Shown: positions 7,281 through 17,019 of the stretch, in pieces | How the letters are laid out: every line of letters begins with the position of its first letter | How positions within the stretch are numbered: the stretch's first letter is position 1 | Translations under genes and position numbers: made by a program | Assembly (NCBI GenBank): GCA_944382805.1 | Contig: CALWNS010000077.1 | Span: 1-18,393, forward strand | Source: an uncultured Gemmiger sp. | GTDB taxonomy: Bacteria; Bacillota; Clostridia; Oscillospirales; Ruminococcaceae | Length of the DNA: 18,393 nt | Direction: 5' to 3' | The notes under the pieces: model-generated | Database searches by the model: none | What the model was told of the DNA's origin: nothing | The model's input: the letters and a program-made list of their open reading frames with translations, nothing else

Positions 7281-7400
7281 TTACTGATTGCCGAAAGCCT
7301 TGCGCGCAAACTCGATCGCATTGCGCACGTCACCGGCCGTACCGCCCTCACGGCAGAGATTCAGGCTGGTGAGCAGGCTGGCCAGAACGGTTCTGGACAT
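7281..7400 (-). CDS. Small protein of 39 residues downstream of the HPr-like gene
   Basis: ATG at 7400 is preceded by AAAGGAGAGG at ideal spacing, one of the strongest ribosome binding sites in the window. The frame runs 39 codons to TAA at 7283-7281. The protein starts MSRTVLASLLTSLNLCREG and ends IEFARKAFGNQ. It is predicted helical, with a single cysteine near residue 16, and too short and polar for a membrane anchor. It begins 55 nt after the HPr-like stop on the same strand, with no terminator between, and is followed by the 21-bp hairpin. The layout implies a two-gene operon. I do not recognise the family; a role as a partner of the HPr-like protein is inference from position only. Confidence 0.7.
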   Translation of the reverse strand: MSRTVLASLLTSLNLCREGGTAGDVRNAIEFARKAFGNQ

Positions 7401-7455
7401 GGCGCACCTCTCCTTTCAGGGCAAATCATGCAGACTGGATGGCTCCAGAATGTTT

Positions 7456-7677
7456 TCACTGATGCATCGCGCGGACGACGCTTTCCAGGTCGTGCTCGTC
7501 ATCGCAGACGATCTTCACGGGATGACTGTAATCCAGGCACATCATGCCGAGAATGCTCTTTGCGTCGGCGATGCTGCCCTTCATGTCATGCACGCCGACC
7601 TCATTGTAGCATTTGGCAGCGGCAGACACGATCCCCTGAACTTCAGCGAAGTTGGAAACCTTGACTTGTCTTACCAT
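7456..7677 (-). CDS. HPr family phosphocarrier-like protein lacking the active-site histidine (Crh-like)
   Basis: This 73-residue protein aligns with HPr over most of its length. AAAKCYNEVGVHDMKGSI matches the first helix and central sheet. DAKSILGMMCLDYSHPVKIV matches the HPr block NLKSIMGVMSLG..AEITI, and DDEHDLESVVRAM matches the last helix. The segment that should read GIHARPA instead reads VSNFAEV, with an Asn at the His15 position, so it cannot carry phosphate in sugar import by the PTS. Ser41 matches regulatory Ser46 of HPr, the target of HPr kinase. That combination is that of Bacillus Crh, a catabolite-control co-regulator. The frame extends to ATG 7692, but that codon overlaps the GGAGGT site serving ATG 7677, so I use 7677. 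A regulatory role is inferred. Confidence 0.85.
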   Translation of the reverse strand: MVRQVKVSNFAEVQGIVSAAAKCYNEVGVHDMKGSIADAKSILGMMCLDYSHPVKIVCDDEHDLESVVRAMHQ

Positions 7678-7702
7678 AATTAAGACCTCCATACATATCC
7701 CA

Positions 7703-7751
7703 GGCGCCGGCCCATTCCGGCGCCGGTAAAGCAGCGGCGCGTCATGGCGCC
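7703..7751 (-). promoter_or_regulatory. Structured leader of the HPr-like gene with competing GC hairpins
   Basis: GGCGCCGG (7703-7710) and CCGGCGCC (7717-7724) form an 8-bp stem with a 6-nt loop, 25 nt before the start codon. A second weaker stem, GGCGC (7736-7740) with GCGCC (7747-7751), lies upstream in the transcript. Three copies of GGCGCC (7703, 7719, 7746) allow the stems to exchange partners. This could be regulatory RNA or simply GC-rich sequence. Confidence 0.35.
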
Positions 7752-7771
7752 TGCCCTGCCTTACAGCCGAT

Positions 7772-7802
7772 ATTATAGCACGCGGCCGATTTTTTTAGTC
7801 AA
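7772..7802 (-). promoter_or_regulatory. Promoter of the HPr-like operon
   Basis: On the minus strand, TTGACT (7802-7797), a 19-nt spacer, and TATAAT (7777-7772) preceded by TGC, making a TGn-extended -10. The spacing is longer than ideal, which the extended -10 can offset. Transcription would start near 7765 and give a leader of about 88 nt. Confidence 0.7.
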
Positions 7803-7840
7803 CCTGCTGCGTTTTTGGCTCAAATATTCTGCAACCTGCA

Positions 7841-7871
7841 CAAAAGGCCGGGTGCTTGCCCCGGCCTTTTG
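7841..7871. terminator. Intrinsic terminator-like hairpin, 12-bp perfect stem
   Basis: CAAAAGGCCGGG (7841-7852) and CCCGGCCTTTTG (7860-7871) are exact reverse complements with a 7-nt loop. Each arm is flanked by A4/T4, so it can act on both strands. The most likely user is the minus-strand yfhO-tex transcript, about 165 nt after the tex stop. It also insulates the HPr-like promoter, which starts 38 nt further along. Confidence 0.7.
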
Positions 7872-8014
7872 TCCCTTTTGACCCTGATTTGCCGCCCTTG
7901 TAAAAAGCGTTTCATAACTTTATCGTTTTTTGAGGCGCATTTTTTAGGTCACAGCCCGCTATATCCGCCATTTTCCCGGTTTTTACGCATTTTTTACCCA
8001 AAAGCAGCACTTTG

Positions 8015-8034
8015 CCGGGCGGACGCGCGCCCGG
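8015..8034 (-). other. Short GC hairpin immediately after the tex stop codon
   Basis: CCGGGCG (8015-8021) and CGCCCGG (8028-8034) form a 7-bp stem with a 6-nt loop, one base after the tex TGA. There is no immediate T-run on the minus strand (the nearest TTTT is about 10 nt on), so it is a weak terminator or an mRNA 3'-end stabiliser upstream of the better hairpin at 7841-7871. Confidence 0.4.
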
Positions 8035-8035
8035 T

Positions 8036-10221
<2,186 letters not shown>

Positions 10222-10225
<4 letters not shown>

Positions 10226-12603
10226 ATGGTTTCCCTCGTTTCTTTTTGTTCTTTCCCCTGCCGCCTGCGCCGGCCGCGGTACAGCCAAACGCCGTAGCCG
10301 GCATAGACCGCCCAGGCGCAGGCGGTGACCGCCGCCGACAGGCGCAGCCCCGGCGTGCGGTAGGTAAAGGTGATCTGCGCCGTACCGGCCGGCACCGCCA
10401 CGGCCATCAGGCCGTTGTCCGCCGGGAGGATCTCGGCTTCCCGGCCGTTGACCGTGGCCGTAAAGCCGTCGTCATACGGCACGGTGAACAGCACAAGGCC
10501 GGCCTGCGTGCGCTCGGTCCGGGCGGTAAAGCCGGTCCGTGTCGCCGTAAACTCGGCGGCTGCCGTGCTGCGCAGCGCGGCGCAGTCGGCTGCGTAGTCG
10601 GCCCGGCCGCACGCTTCCAGCGCCGCCTGCGGCAGCGGCTGCAGGCCCAGGGGTTCCGCCTGTTCCCGCGGCAGGACAACGGACTTGAGCAGTACGGCGG
10701 CGCGGTCCTCCTCCGGGACGGACTCGAACTGTTCCGGCGTCAGGTAATATTCGTAAGCAAGGCCCATGGGGACCCAGTTTTCGTTTTCGTACAGGACGTA
10801 GTGTTCCGTCTCGGCGGCCCGCGTCCAGCCCGGCAGGCCCTCCGCCTCCCAGTTTTCGGTCTCGTCCCGCGGCACCAGCGTATAGCGCACGCTGAGCAGC
10901 CCGCGCAGCGCATAGAGTTCGGGGTCCGGCTTGGAATTCACGTCCCGCGTAACGCCCACCGCGGGGTAAAATTCCAAAATATGCGGCGCCACGGTGGAGT
11001 GGAAGCAGTTGATGCAGCTGCGGTCCAGCCAGACGCCCATATTGTTGTAACATTCATAGGCGTCCAGGCGGTAAAACCCGTCCTGCGGCAGCACGGCCTG
11101 CAGTTCCTCCACCGCGCCCCAGGTGTTTTCGGCATAGTGCAGGTCGTTGTACCATTGAGCGTATTTGGCGATGGACAGGTGCAGGTTGCCGTACAGGAAG
11201 ATAAAGGCGCAGAGCGTCACCAGCAGGCGGCGGGCCGCGCCCTGCGGCTGTTGGCGCGCGCGGCGCAGCCACCGGCCAAACGCCCAGATCCCCAGGAACG
11301 TGACCGCGAACAGCGCCCAGAAGCGCAGCTGGTTATCGACCACGCCCAGCACCAGTTCGCCGTCCTCGCTGCGGCGGGGCACCAGCGCAAACGCCGCCGC
11401 GCCGGCCGTGACAAGCGCCACGGTGCACAGCGCGCGCCGCACTTCAGTACGGCGCAGGCTTTCGCGCCGCAGCGCCATGCAGGTCGCGGCGCACAGCACC
11501 AGCACCGGCATATAATACCAGCGGGCGTAGTAACTGGAGTTCAGCGCATAGAACAGGCTGTTCAGCACCGGCACAAACGCGCAGAGCACGCAGGCCTTGA
11601 GCAGCCGGGCAAACGGGTGCCGCCGCCATACGCGGCAGAATGCCAGGCCGCCCGCCAGGCCCACGGCCGGCAGGTAGGCCGAAAGGCTGGTCCATTTGGT
11701 CACGCCCTCGCTGAACAGGTCGGTCAGGTAGGGCGCGTCCGGCATCAGGAAGGCGCTGAAAAGGATGGCCAGGTACTGCTGCGCCTTGCCGTAAACCAGG
11801 TAGCCGTAGCCGTCGAACGGGTCGATGGTGCGGGGGTTCTGCAGGAGCGAAAGCCCCGCCGGGATCAGCAGCAGGCAGCCGGCCGCGCAGCCCAGCGCCG
11901 TTTCGAACGCCAGGCGGCCGAACAGCCGCGGCGTCAGGCGGCAGGCCCGGCCCGCGCACAGGCAGGCGAAGTACAGCAGCAAAAACACCGCCTGCCCGGC
12001 AAAAAAGAAGTAGTTGGTCAGCAGGTTGAGCGTGACCCAAAACGGGAAGCGGCCGCGCCGGCCGTCCAGCACGGCGTCGTCCAGCGCCGCCAGCATATAG
12101 GGGAACAGCGCGGCGCTGTCCAAAAAGAAATAGAAAAACACGTTATAGAGATTATACCCGCAGAACGCGTACAGCACGGCCCCCACCATGCTCCAGTCCT
12201 CGTTTTTGACCCAGCGGCGCAGCCAAAGGTAGGCCCCGCCGCCGGCCACCGCGAACTTTAAGCAGAGCATGGGGACCATGGCGAACGGCATCCAGCGCGC
12301 GGGCACCCAGATCGTCAGCCAGAAAAACGGCGACCCCAGGCAGTAGTACGAATAAGCGTTGACAAAGCCGCTGCCCAGGTCCGTGGCCCAGCTGAAGGTG
12401 CCGCCCTGCTTGACAAACGCATTGGCATAGGCGTAAAACGGGATCATCTGGTCGTTGAAATCGCCCGCATAGTGGAAGAACGATCCCGCCACGCCGTCAA
12501 TGATGCAGTGCGCCAAAAACAGCGTAGCCGCCAGCGCCAGGCAGAGCAAGAACACCTGCCCGTAGCGGCTGCGCCGCGCCGAAGGGAGCTTTGTCAAAGT
12601 CAT
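10222..12603 (-). CDS. YfhO family polytopic membrane protein
   Basis: This 793-residue protein has the YfhO layout. An N-terminal membrane helix at about 15-36 is followed by a conserved extracytoplasmic segment (YAGDFNDQMIPFYAYANAF). Next comes a long run of hydrophobic helices to about residue 470, then a soluble domain of about 270 residues, and a last helix with a very basic tail (YRGRRRRQGKEQKE). The short motifs FSWATDLGSGF and YSYYCLGSPF are typical. YfhO proteins are GT-C-like membrane enzymes; in Gram-positives they are needed for glycosylation of lipoteichoic acid or other surface polymers from lipid-linked sugars. The acceptor here is unknown. ATG at 12603 follows GGGCAGGAAC. The TGA overlaps the tex start (ATGA). 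The promoter is not obvious: the upstream region is shared with the divergent yfbR-like gene. Confidence 0.88.
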
Positions 12604-12652
12604 GTTCCTGCCCCTTTCCCCTTTTGGCGGAAATAAAATCCGCGCAAATGAT

Positions 12653-12669
12653 TTCCCCGCGGCGGGGAA
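12653..12669. promoter_or_regulatory. Interrupted palindrome in the yfhO/yfbR divergent promoter region
   Basis: TTCCCCGC (12653-12660) and GCGGGGAA (12662-12669) are exact reverse complements around one base. The repeat fills the -35/-10 spacer of the plus-strand promoter whose -10 is at 12675-12680, and lies 50 nt upstream of the yfhO-like start. The position suits an operator that affects both directions. As an RNA the single-base centre would force a smaller stem. Confidence 0.45.
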
Positions 12670-12671
12670 TG

Positions 12672-12680
12672 TGGTATACT
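12672..12680 (+). promoter_or_regulatory. TGn-extended -10 element for the yfbR-like gene
   Basis: TGG (12672-12674) followed by TATACT (12675-12680), about 66 nt before the start codon. No convincing -35 is present at 17 nt (TTTCCC). The core TGGTATACT is identical to that of the ABC operon promoter at 1678-1686 on the other strand. Confidence 0.5.
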
Positions 12681-12746
12681 GGTAAGCAAAGCAACCCAGA
12701 ACGCGCCTGCCCGGCCCCGTCCGCAGGCCCGCACAGGAGGAAAAAT

Positions 12747-13349
12747 ATGGAGACCTTCCCGTTCAGCGCCCTGCTGGGCCGGATGAAATACATCACGCGC
12801 TGGAGCCTGATGCGCAGCGGCCGCCCGGAGACCTTGAGCGAACACACGGCCGACACGGCCCTGATCGCCCATATGCTGTGCCTGATCGCGCAGCGCTGCA
12901 CCGGCACCGGGGGCAGCGTGCGCCCCGACACGGTGGCCACCGCCGCGCTGTACCACGACGGCCCGGAGATCCTGACCGGCGATATGCCCACGCCGGTCAA
13001 ATACAAAAACGATGCGCTGCGCACCGCCTACAAAGCGGTGGAAGCCCAGAGCGCGCGCACCATCGCCAGCCTGCTGCCGCCGGAACTGGCCGATATAGGG
13101 GAAGTGTACCTGACCGGCGCGGTGCTGAACGAGGCGGAGCGCACGCTGCTGAAAGCGGCGGACCGGCTTTCGGCGCTGATCAAGTGCATGGAGGAATGCC
13201 AGGCCGGCAACCGGGAATTTGAGGCGGCGCTTTCCCAGCAGCGCCAGGCGCTGGAGGAGATGCACTGCCCGGAAGCCGATTATTTTATGCGGCATATGCT
13301 CCCCTGCTACACGCAAAACCTGGACGAGTTGACCCGCGGCCGGTTCTGA
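12747..13349 (+). CDS. 5'-deoxynucleotidase, YfbR-like HD-domain phosphohydrolase
   Basis: This 200-residue HD-domain protein matches Escherichia coli YfbR closely in motif order and length. Arg18-Trp19 are in YITRWSLMRSGR, His33 in SEHTADTA, and the His70-Asp71 pair in ALYHDGPE. Asp79 lies in LTGDMPTPVKYKND and Asp139 in KAADRLSALIKCMEE, followed by PEADYFM. YfbR removes the 5'-phosphate from deoxynucleoside monophosphates using a divalent metal held by the HD residues, and so takes part in dNTP pool balance and salvage. The frame is open from 12591, but ATG 12747 has a perfect AGGAGG site and starts where the family starts. The gene is convergent with the dihydrouridine synthase gene, with only 6 nt between the stops and no terminator. 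Confidence 0.92.
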   Translation: METFPFSALLGRMKYITRWSLMRSGRPETLSEHTADTALIAHMLCLIAQRCTGTGGSVRPDTVATAALYHDGPEILTGDMPTPVKYKNDALRTAYKAVEAQSARTIASLLPPELADIGEVYLTGAVLNEAERTLLKAADRLSALIKCMEECQAGNREFEAALSQQRQALEEMHCPEADYFMRHMLPCYTQNLDELTRGRF

Positions 13350-13355
13350 GCGGCG

Positions 13356-14333
13356 TTATTCGTTGCAGCGGAATACCGCATCGATGAGCACATCGACATC
13401 GGTAAAATGCGTCAGCCGGGCGCAGGCGCGGCGCAGCGCCGCCGCCCCGCGCAGGCCTTTCATATAATGCATGGCCTGGCTGCGGGCCTGCGGCATGGCC
13501 GCCCACTCGCCTTTCTCTTCGCACATTTCATAGATCTGCCGGCGCAGCGCGGCCATGCGCTGGTTCAGGCTCGGCGGCGGCGGAACGGGCCGGCCGGCCA
13601 GCGCCGCATTGACCCGATCGAACAGCCAGGGGTCGCCCAGCGCGCCGCGGCCGATCATCACGCCGTCGCAGCCGGTGCGCTCGACAGCCTCCAGCGCGCG
13701 TTCCGGGCTGGTGATGTCGCCGTTGGCGAACACCGGGATGCCGACTGCCCGCTTGACGGCGGCCACCGCCGCCCAATCGACGGGCGGGATGTACATCTGC
13801 TCGCGCGTGCGGCCGTGGACCACGATCAGGTCGGCGCCGTTTTGCTCGCACTGGCGGGCAACCTCCGGCCCGGTCTTGTGTTCATCGTCCCAGCCGGTGC
13901 GCATCTTGACGGTCAGGGGCACCCCTTCGCCCAGGGCGGCGCGGGCGGCGCGCACCATCGCGCCGCACAGCGCCGGGTCCAGCATCAGCTTGCTGCCGGC
14001 GCCGCCGCCCGTGATCTTGGGCGCGGGGCAGCCCATGTTCAGGTCCAGCAGGTCAAAGCGGATCTTTTTCTCCCGCAGGAGGGCAATGGCCTGCCCCAGC
14101 AGTTCCGGTTCGCAGCCGAACAGCTGCACGGCATACAGCCCGTGCGGGTCTTTGTCCCGCAGCAGCGCCAGGCTTTTGCGGTCGCCAAAGGTGATGGCTT
14201 TGGCGCTGGCCATCTCGCTGACGGTCCAGGCGGCGCCGTGGTCCGCCATCAGGCGGCGGCAGGCGGCATCGCTCAAGCCGGCCATGGGGGCGAAAGCCGC
14301 CCCGGCGGGGATCGTTAGGCTGCGCAACTGCAT
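13356..14333 (-). CDS. dus: tRNA-dihydrouridine synthase
   Basis: This 325-residue FMN enzyme reduces uridines in the tRNA D-loop with NADPH. The TIM-barrel part contains APMAGLSDAACRRL (15-28), QLFGCEP (70-76), DLNMGCPAPKITGGGAGS (97-114) with the catalytic Cys102, VKMRTGW (142-148), VVHGRTREQMY (171-181) and the phosphate-binding VFANGDI and GVMIGRGALGDPWLF further on. The wording is closest to the DusB/Dus group of Firmicutes. The frame continues upstream to 14417, but ATG 14333 has AAAGAGG upstream and begins at the normal family start. The gene is divergent from polA. Its leader carries an 8-bp hairpin, and it overlaps nothing on its own strand. Confidence 0.95.
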   Translation of the reverse strand: MQLRSLTIPAGAAFAPMAGLSDAACRRLMADHGAAWTVSEMASAKAITFGDRKSLALLRDKDPHGLYAVQLFGCEPELLGQAIALLREKKIRFDLLDLNMGCPAPKITGGGAGSKLMLDPALCGAMVRAARAALGEGVPLTVKMRTGWDDEHKTGPEVARQCEQNGADLIVVHGRTREQMYIPPVDWAAVAAVKRAVGIPVFANGDITSPERALEAVERTGCDGVMIGRGALGDPWLFDRVNAALAGRPVPPPPSLNQRMAALRRQIYEMCEEKGEWAAMPQARSQAMHYMKGLRGAAALRRACARLTHFTDVDVLIDAVFRCNE

Positions 14334-14372
14334 GGGGGTAACCTCTTTCTTTGGCAAATACGGTCGGGACCG

Positions 14373-14393
14373 GGCCGGGAGAGCTTCCCGGCC
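14373..14393 (-). other. 8-bp hairpin in the leader of the dus gene
   Basis: GGCCGGGA (14373-14380) and TCCCGGCC (14386-14393) are exact reverse complements around a 5-nt loop. It would form just at the 5' end of the dus transcript predicted from the promoter at 14399-14427. No T-run follows, so it is not a terminator. It resembles in placement the leader hairpin of the C-S lyase gene. Confidence 0.45.
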
Positions 14394-14398
14394 TGAAC

Positions 14399-14427
14399 AT
14401 TGTAACACATTCGCCACCGGGACGCAA
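14399..14427 (-). promoter_or_regulatory. Promoter of the dus gene
   Basis: On the minus strand, TTGCGT (14427-14422), a 17-nt spacer, and TACAAT (14404-14399) preceded by TGT as an extended -10. It lies about 66 nt upstream of the dus start and overlaps the region where the opposing polA promoter needs its -35 contacts. Confidence 0.6.
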
Positions 14428-14431
14428 TTTG

Positions 14432-14440
14432 TGTTATACT
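14432..14440 (+). promoter_or_regulatory. TGn-extended -10 element for polA
   Basis: TGT (14432-14434) and TATACT (14435-14440), 33 nt before the polA start codon. No good -35 is seen 16-18 nt upstream, so the extended -10 probably carries recognition. Confidence 0.55.
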
Positions 14441-14473
14441 GTCTTTAGGAAATTTTACAACGGAGGAACATCC

Positions 14474-16999
14474 ATGAAACTGTTGGTACTGGACGGCAAC
14501 AGCCTGCTGAACCGCGCGTTTTTTGGCATCCGGGTGCTGACCACCAAGGACGGCCGCTATACGAACGCGATTTTCGGCTTTCAGAATATCCTGCTCAGCC
14601 TGCTCGCGAACCACGCGCCGGACGCCGTGGCCGTGGCCTGGGACGAGCGCGCCCCCACCTTCCGCCATAAAGCCTACGACGGCTACAAGGCCACCCGCCG
14701 CGGTATGCCGGAGGAACTGGCCCAGCAGCTGCCGGTGGTAAAAGAACTGCTGGACGACCTGGGCTTTGTGCAGGTCAGCTGCGCCGGGTGGGAGGCCGAC
14801 GACATTTTGGGCACGCTGGCCGCCGCCTGCGCGCAGGCCGGCGGCACCACCCTGCTGGCCACCGGCGACCGCGACAGCCTGCAGCTGGCGGACGCCAGCA
14901 CCACCGTGCTGCTGGCCACCAACCGCGAAACGCTGACCATGGACCCGGCCGCCATCCGCGAAAAATACGGCGTGGAACCGGCGCAGCTCATCGAGGTCAA
15001 AAGCCTGATGGGCGATGCTTCCGACAATATTCCCGGCGTGCCGGGCATTGGCGAAAAGACCGCACTGGCTCTGGTGCAGAAGTTCGGCAGCCTGCAGGGG
15101 GTATACGACCACCTGGACGACCCCGCCATCAAGCCAAAGCAGCGCGAAAACCTGGCCGCCAACCGGGAACAGGCCGAACTTTCCCGTATGCTGGGCACCA
15201 TCCGGCGCGACGCGCCGATCACGACCGCCCCCGAAGCCTACCGCCGCCGCCCCGGCGCGCCGGCCGCCGCGGCCAAGCTGCTGGCCGGCCTGGAGATGCA
15301 TAAACTGGCCGCCCGCTGGGCGCTGGACGAAACGCCGCAGCCCGCTGCCGCCGGGCCGGCCCGGGCGGAAGTTGTTCCGCAGCCGCTGCCCCAAGAACTT
15401 GGCGGGCGGCTGTATATCGCGCGCAGCCCGGCCCCTGCCAAGGGCGAGGCCGGGCGCTGGTACGCCGTGCAGGGGCAGCAGGTATACTGGCTGGACGAGC
15501 AGGCCCTGCCCGCTTTGCTGGACGGCGCCGCCGAGCTGTGGGTTTTCGACTCAAAGCCGCTGTACCGCCTGGCGCTGGAGGCCGGCGGGCTGGGGCAGAG
15601 CATCCGGTTTGACGGCAAGCTGGCCGCCTACCTGCTGAACCCTTCGGCCAGCGATTACCAGGTCGCCCCCCTGGCGGCCGAGTACGGCGCGGCGCCGCAG
15701 TTCACTTGCGAAGCCTGCCCGGAGGCCGGCGTGCTGGCCGGCGTGTGCGATACGCTGGCCGCCCGCCTGGACGAACAGGGCCAGCACCAGCTGCTGGCCG
15801 AAATGGAGCTGCCGCTGGCGCGGGTGCTGGCGGACATGGAGCGCATCGGGTTTGCCGTAGACGCCGAGGGCATCCGCCGGTTCGGGGATACCCTGCGCGG
15901 CGAGCTGGACGGCATTTTGCAGCGCATTTATGCGGCCGTGGGGTACGAGTTCAACCTGAACAGCCCGCAGCAGCTGGGCGAAGCGCTGTTTGACAAACTG
16001 GGCCTGCCGCCGCGCAGAAAGACCAAGCGCGGCTACTCCACCGACGCCGAAACGCTGGAAAGCCTGCGCCCTTACAGCGAAGTGGTGGACGACATCCTGA
16101 AATACCGCACCTATGCCAAGCTGCTTTCGACCTATGTGGACGGGCTGCTGAAAACGCTGGGGCCGGACGGGCGCATCCATTCCACCTTTATCCAGACCGA
16201 AGCGCGCACCGGGCGCATCAGTTCGTCCGAACCGAATTTGCAGAACATCCCCATCCGCACCGAGCTGGGCAGCCGCCTGCGCGGGTACTTTGTGGCCGGC
16301 GAAGGGCACACGCTGGTAGACGCCGACTATTCCCAGATCGAACTGCGCATATTGGCGCACATCACCGGGGACGAGGCCATGCGGCACGCTTTTGCCAGCG
16401 GGGCGGACATCCACCGTTCGACCGCGGCCAAGATCTACCACCTGCCGGAGCAGGCCGTCACCCACGAGCTGCGCAGCGCGGCCAAGGCGATCAATTTCGG
16501 CGTCATGTACGGCAAGGGCGCGTTCTCGCTGAGCCGGGACCTGAACGTGCCGGTCAAAGAGGCGGAGGCGTTCTTAAAGACCTACCTGGACACCTTCCCC
16601 AAAGTGGACGCCTATATGAAGGACTGCATCGCCCACGCCAAGGAAAAGGGGTATGTAGAGACGCTGTTCGGCCGCCGGCGCCCGCTGCCCGAACTGGCCA
16701 GCTCCAATTTCCAGGTGCGTGCTTCCGGCGAGCGGATGGCGCGCAATACGCCGATCCAGGGCACCGCGGCCGACATCATCAAGCTGGCCATGGTCCACGT
16801 GTGGCAGCGCCTGCGCCGGGAGGGGCTGCAGGCCCGCCTGCTCCTGCAGGTACACGACGAACTGATCGTAGAGACGCCGCTGGACGAAGTCGAGCGCGTG
16901 AAAGCGCTGCTGAAAGAGGAGATGGAACAGGTGGTGCGCTACAGCGTGCCGCTGACCGCCGAAGTCGGCGTTGGCACGACCTGGCTGGAGGCGCACTGA
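14474..16999 (+). CDS. polA: DNA polymerase I
   Basis: This 841-residue repair and Okazaki-maturation polymerase has the usual three parts. The N-terminal 5'-nuclease domain is at about 1-290, with LDGNSLLNR (Asp7), EADDILGTLA, TGDRDSLQL, LMGDASDNIPG and the helix-hairpin-helix GVPGIGEKTALALV. The middle region, about 310-460, corresponds to the 3'-5' exonuclease domain but lacks the DxE start motif, so proofreading is probably lost, as in Taq and Bacillus enzymes. The polymerase domain has motif A DADYSQIELR (around Asp618), motif B RSAAKAINFGVMYG (Arg667, Lys671) and motif C QVHDELIVE (His794-Asp795-Glu796). ATG 14474 has CGGAGG upstream; longer frames from 14351 would run through the promoter. 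tsaD follows after 20 nt and may be cotranscribed. Confidence 0.97.
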   Translation: MKLLVLDGNSLLNRAFFGIRVLTTKDGRYTNAIFGFQNILLSLLANHAPDAVAVAWDERAPTFRHKAYDGYKATRRGMPEELAQQLPVVKELLDDLGFVQVSCAGWEADDILGTLAAACAQAGGTTLLATGDRDSLQLADASTTVLLATNRETLTMDPAAIREKYGVEPAQLIEVKSLMGDASDNIPGVPGIGEKTALALVQKFGSLQGVYDHLDDPAIKPKQRENLAANREQAELSRMLGTIRRDAPITTAPEAYRRRPGAPAAAAKLLAGLEMHKLAARWALDETPQPAAAGPARAEVVPQPLPQELGGRLYIARSPAPAKGEAGRWYAVQGQQVYWLDEQALPALLDGAAELWVFDSKPLYRLALEAGGLGQSIRFDGKLAAYLLNPSASDYQVAPLAAEYGAAPQFTCEACPEAGVLAGVCDTLAARLDEQGQHQLLAEMELPLARVLADMERIGFAVDAEGIRRFGDTLRGELDGILQRIYAAVGYEFNLNSPQQLGEALFDKLGLPPRRKTKRGYSTDAETLESLRPYSEVVDDILKYRTYAKLLSTYVDGLLKTLGPDGRIHSTFIQTEARTGRISSSEPNLQNIPIRTELGSRLRGYFVAGEGHTLVDADYSQIELRILAHITGDEAMRHAFASGADIHRSTAAKIYHLPEQAVTHELRSAAKAINFGVMYGKGAFSLSRDLNVPVKEAEAFLKTYLDTFPKVDAYMKDCIAHAKEKGYVETLFGRRRPLPELASSNFQVRASGERMARNTPIQGTAADIIKLAMVHVWQRLRREGLQARLLLQVHDELIVETPLDEVERVKALLKEEMEQVVRYSVPLTAEVGVGTTWLEAH

Positions 17000-17019
17000 A
17001 CCAAAGGAGTTTATTCTGT

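Larger units (their letters stand above)
7678..8035. other. Longest intergenic stretch: HPr-like promoter and leader, a terminator hairpin and AT-rich spacer
   Basis: This 358-bp gap holds, from left to right, the structured leader of the HPr-like gene (7678-7765), its promoter (7772-7802), a 12-bp terminator-like hairpin (7841-7871), about 140 bp of AT-rich sequence (7872-8010), and a 7-bp hairpin next to the tex stop codon. The AT-rich part has several T-runs, including two copies of GCATTTTTTA, but no credible gene, start site or further repeat. Open frames here are extensions of the frame antisense to tex. Confidence 0.6.

Noticed and set aside
7678..7692. Five-residue N-terminal extension of the HPr-like protein
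   Set aside because: The ATG at 7692 reads ATGGAGGTC, so it overlaps the Shine-Dalgarno sequence of the downstream ATG.
7872..8010. AT-rich stretch with two GCATTTTTTA copies as a possible replication or attachment site
   Set aside because: Only two short copies, no further repeats, DnaA-box series or flanking integrase; simple AT-rich spacer is enough.
14315..15394. 359-codon minus-strand frame antisense to the 5' part of polA
   Set aside because: No motif, runs through the dus/polA promoter region, and polA is unambiguous.
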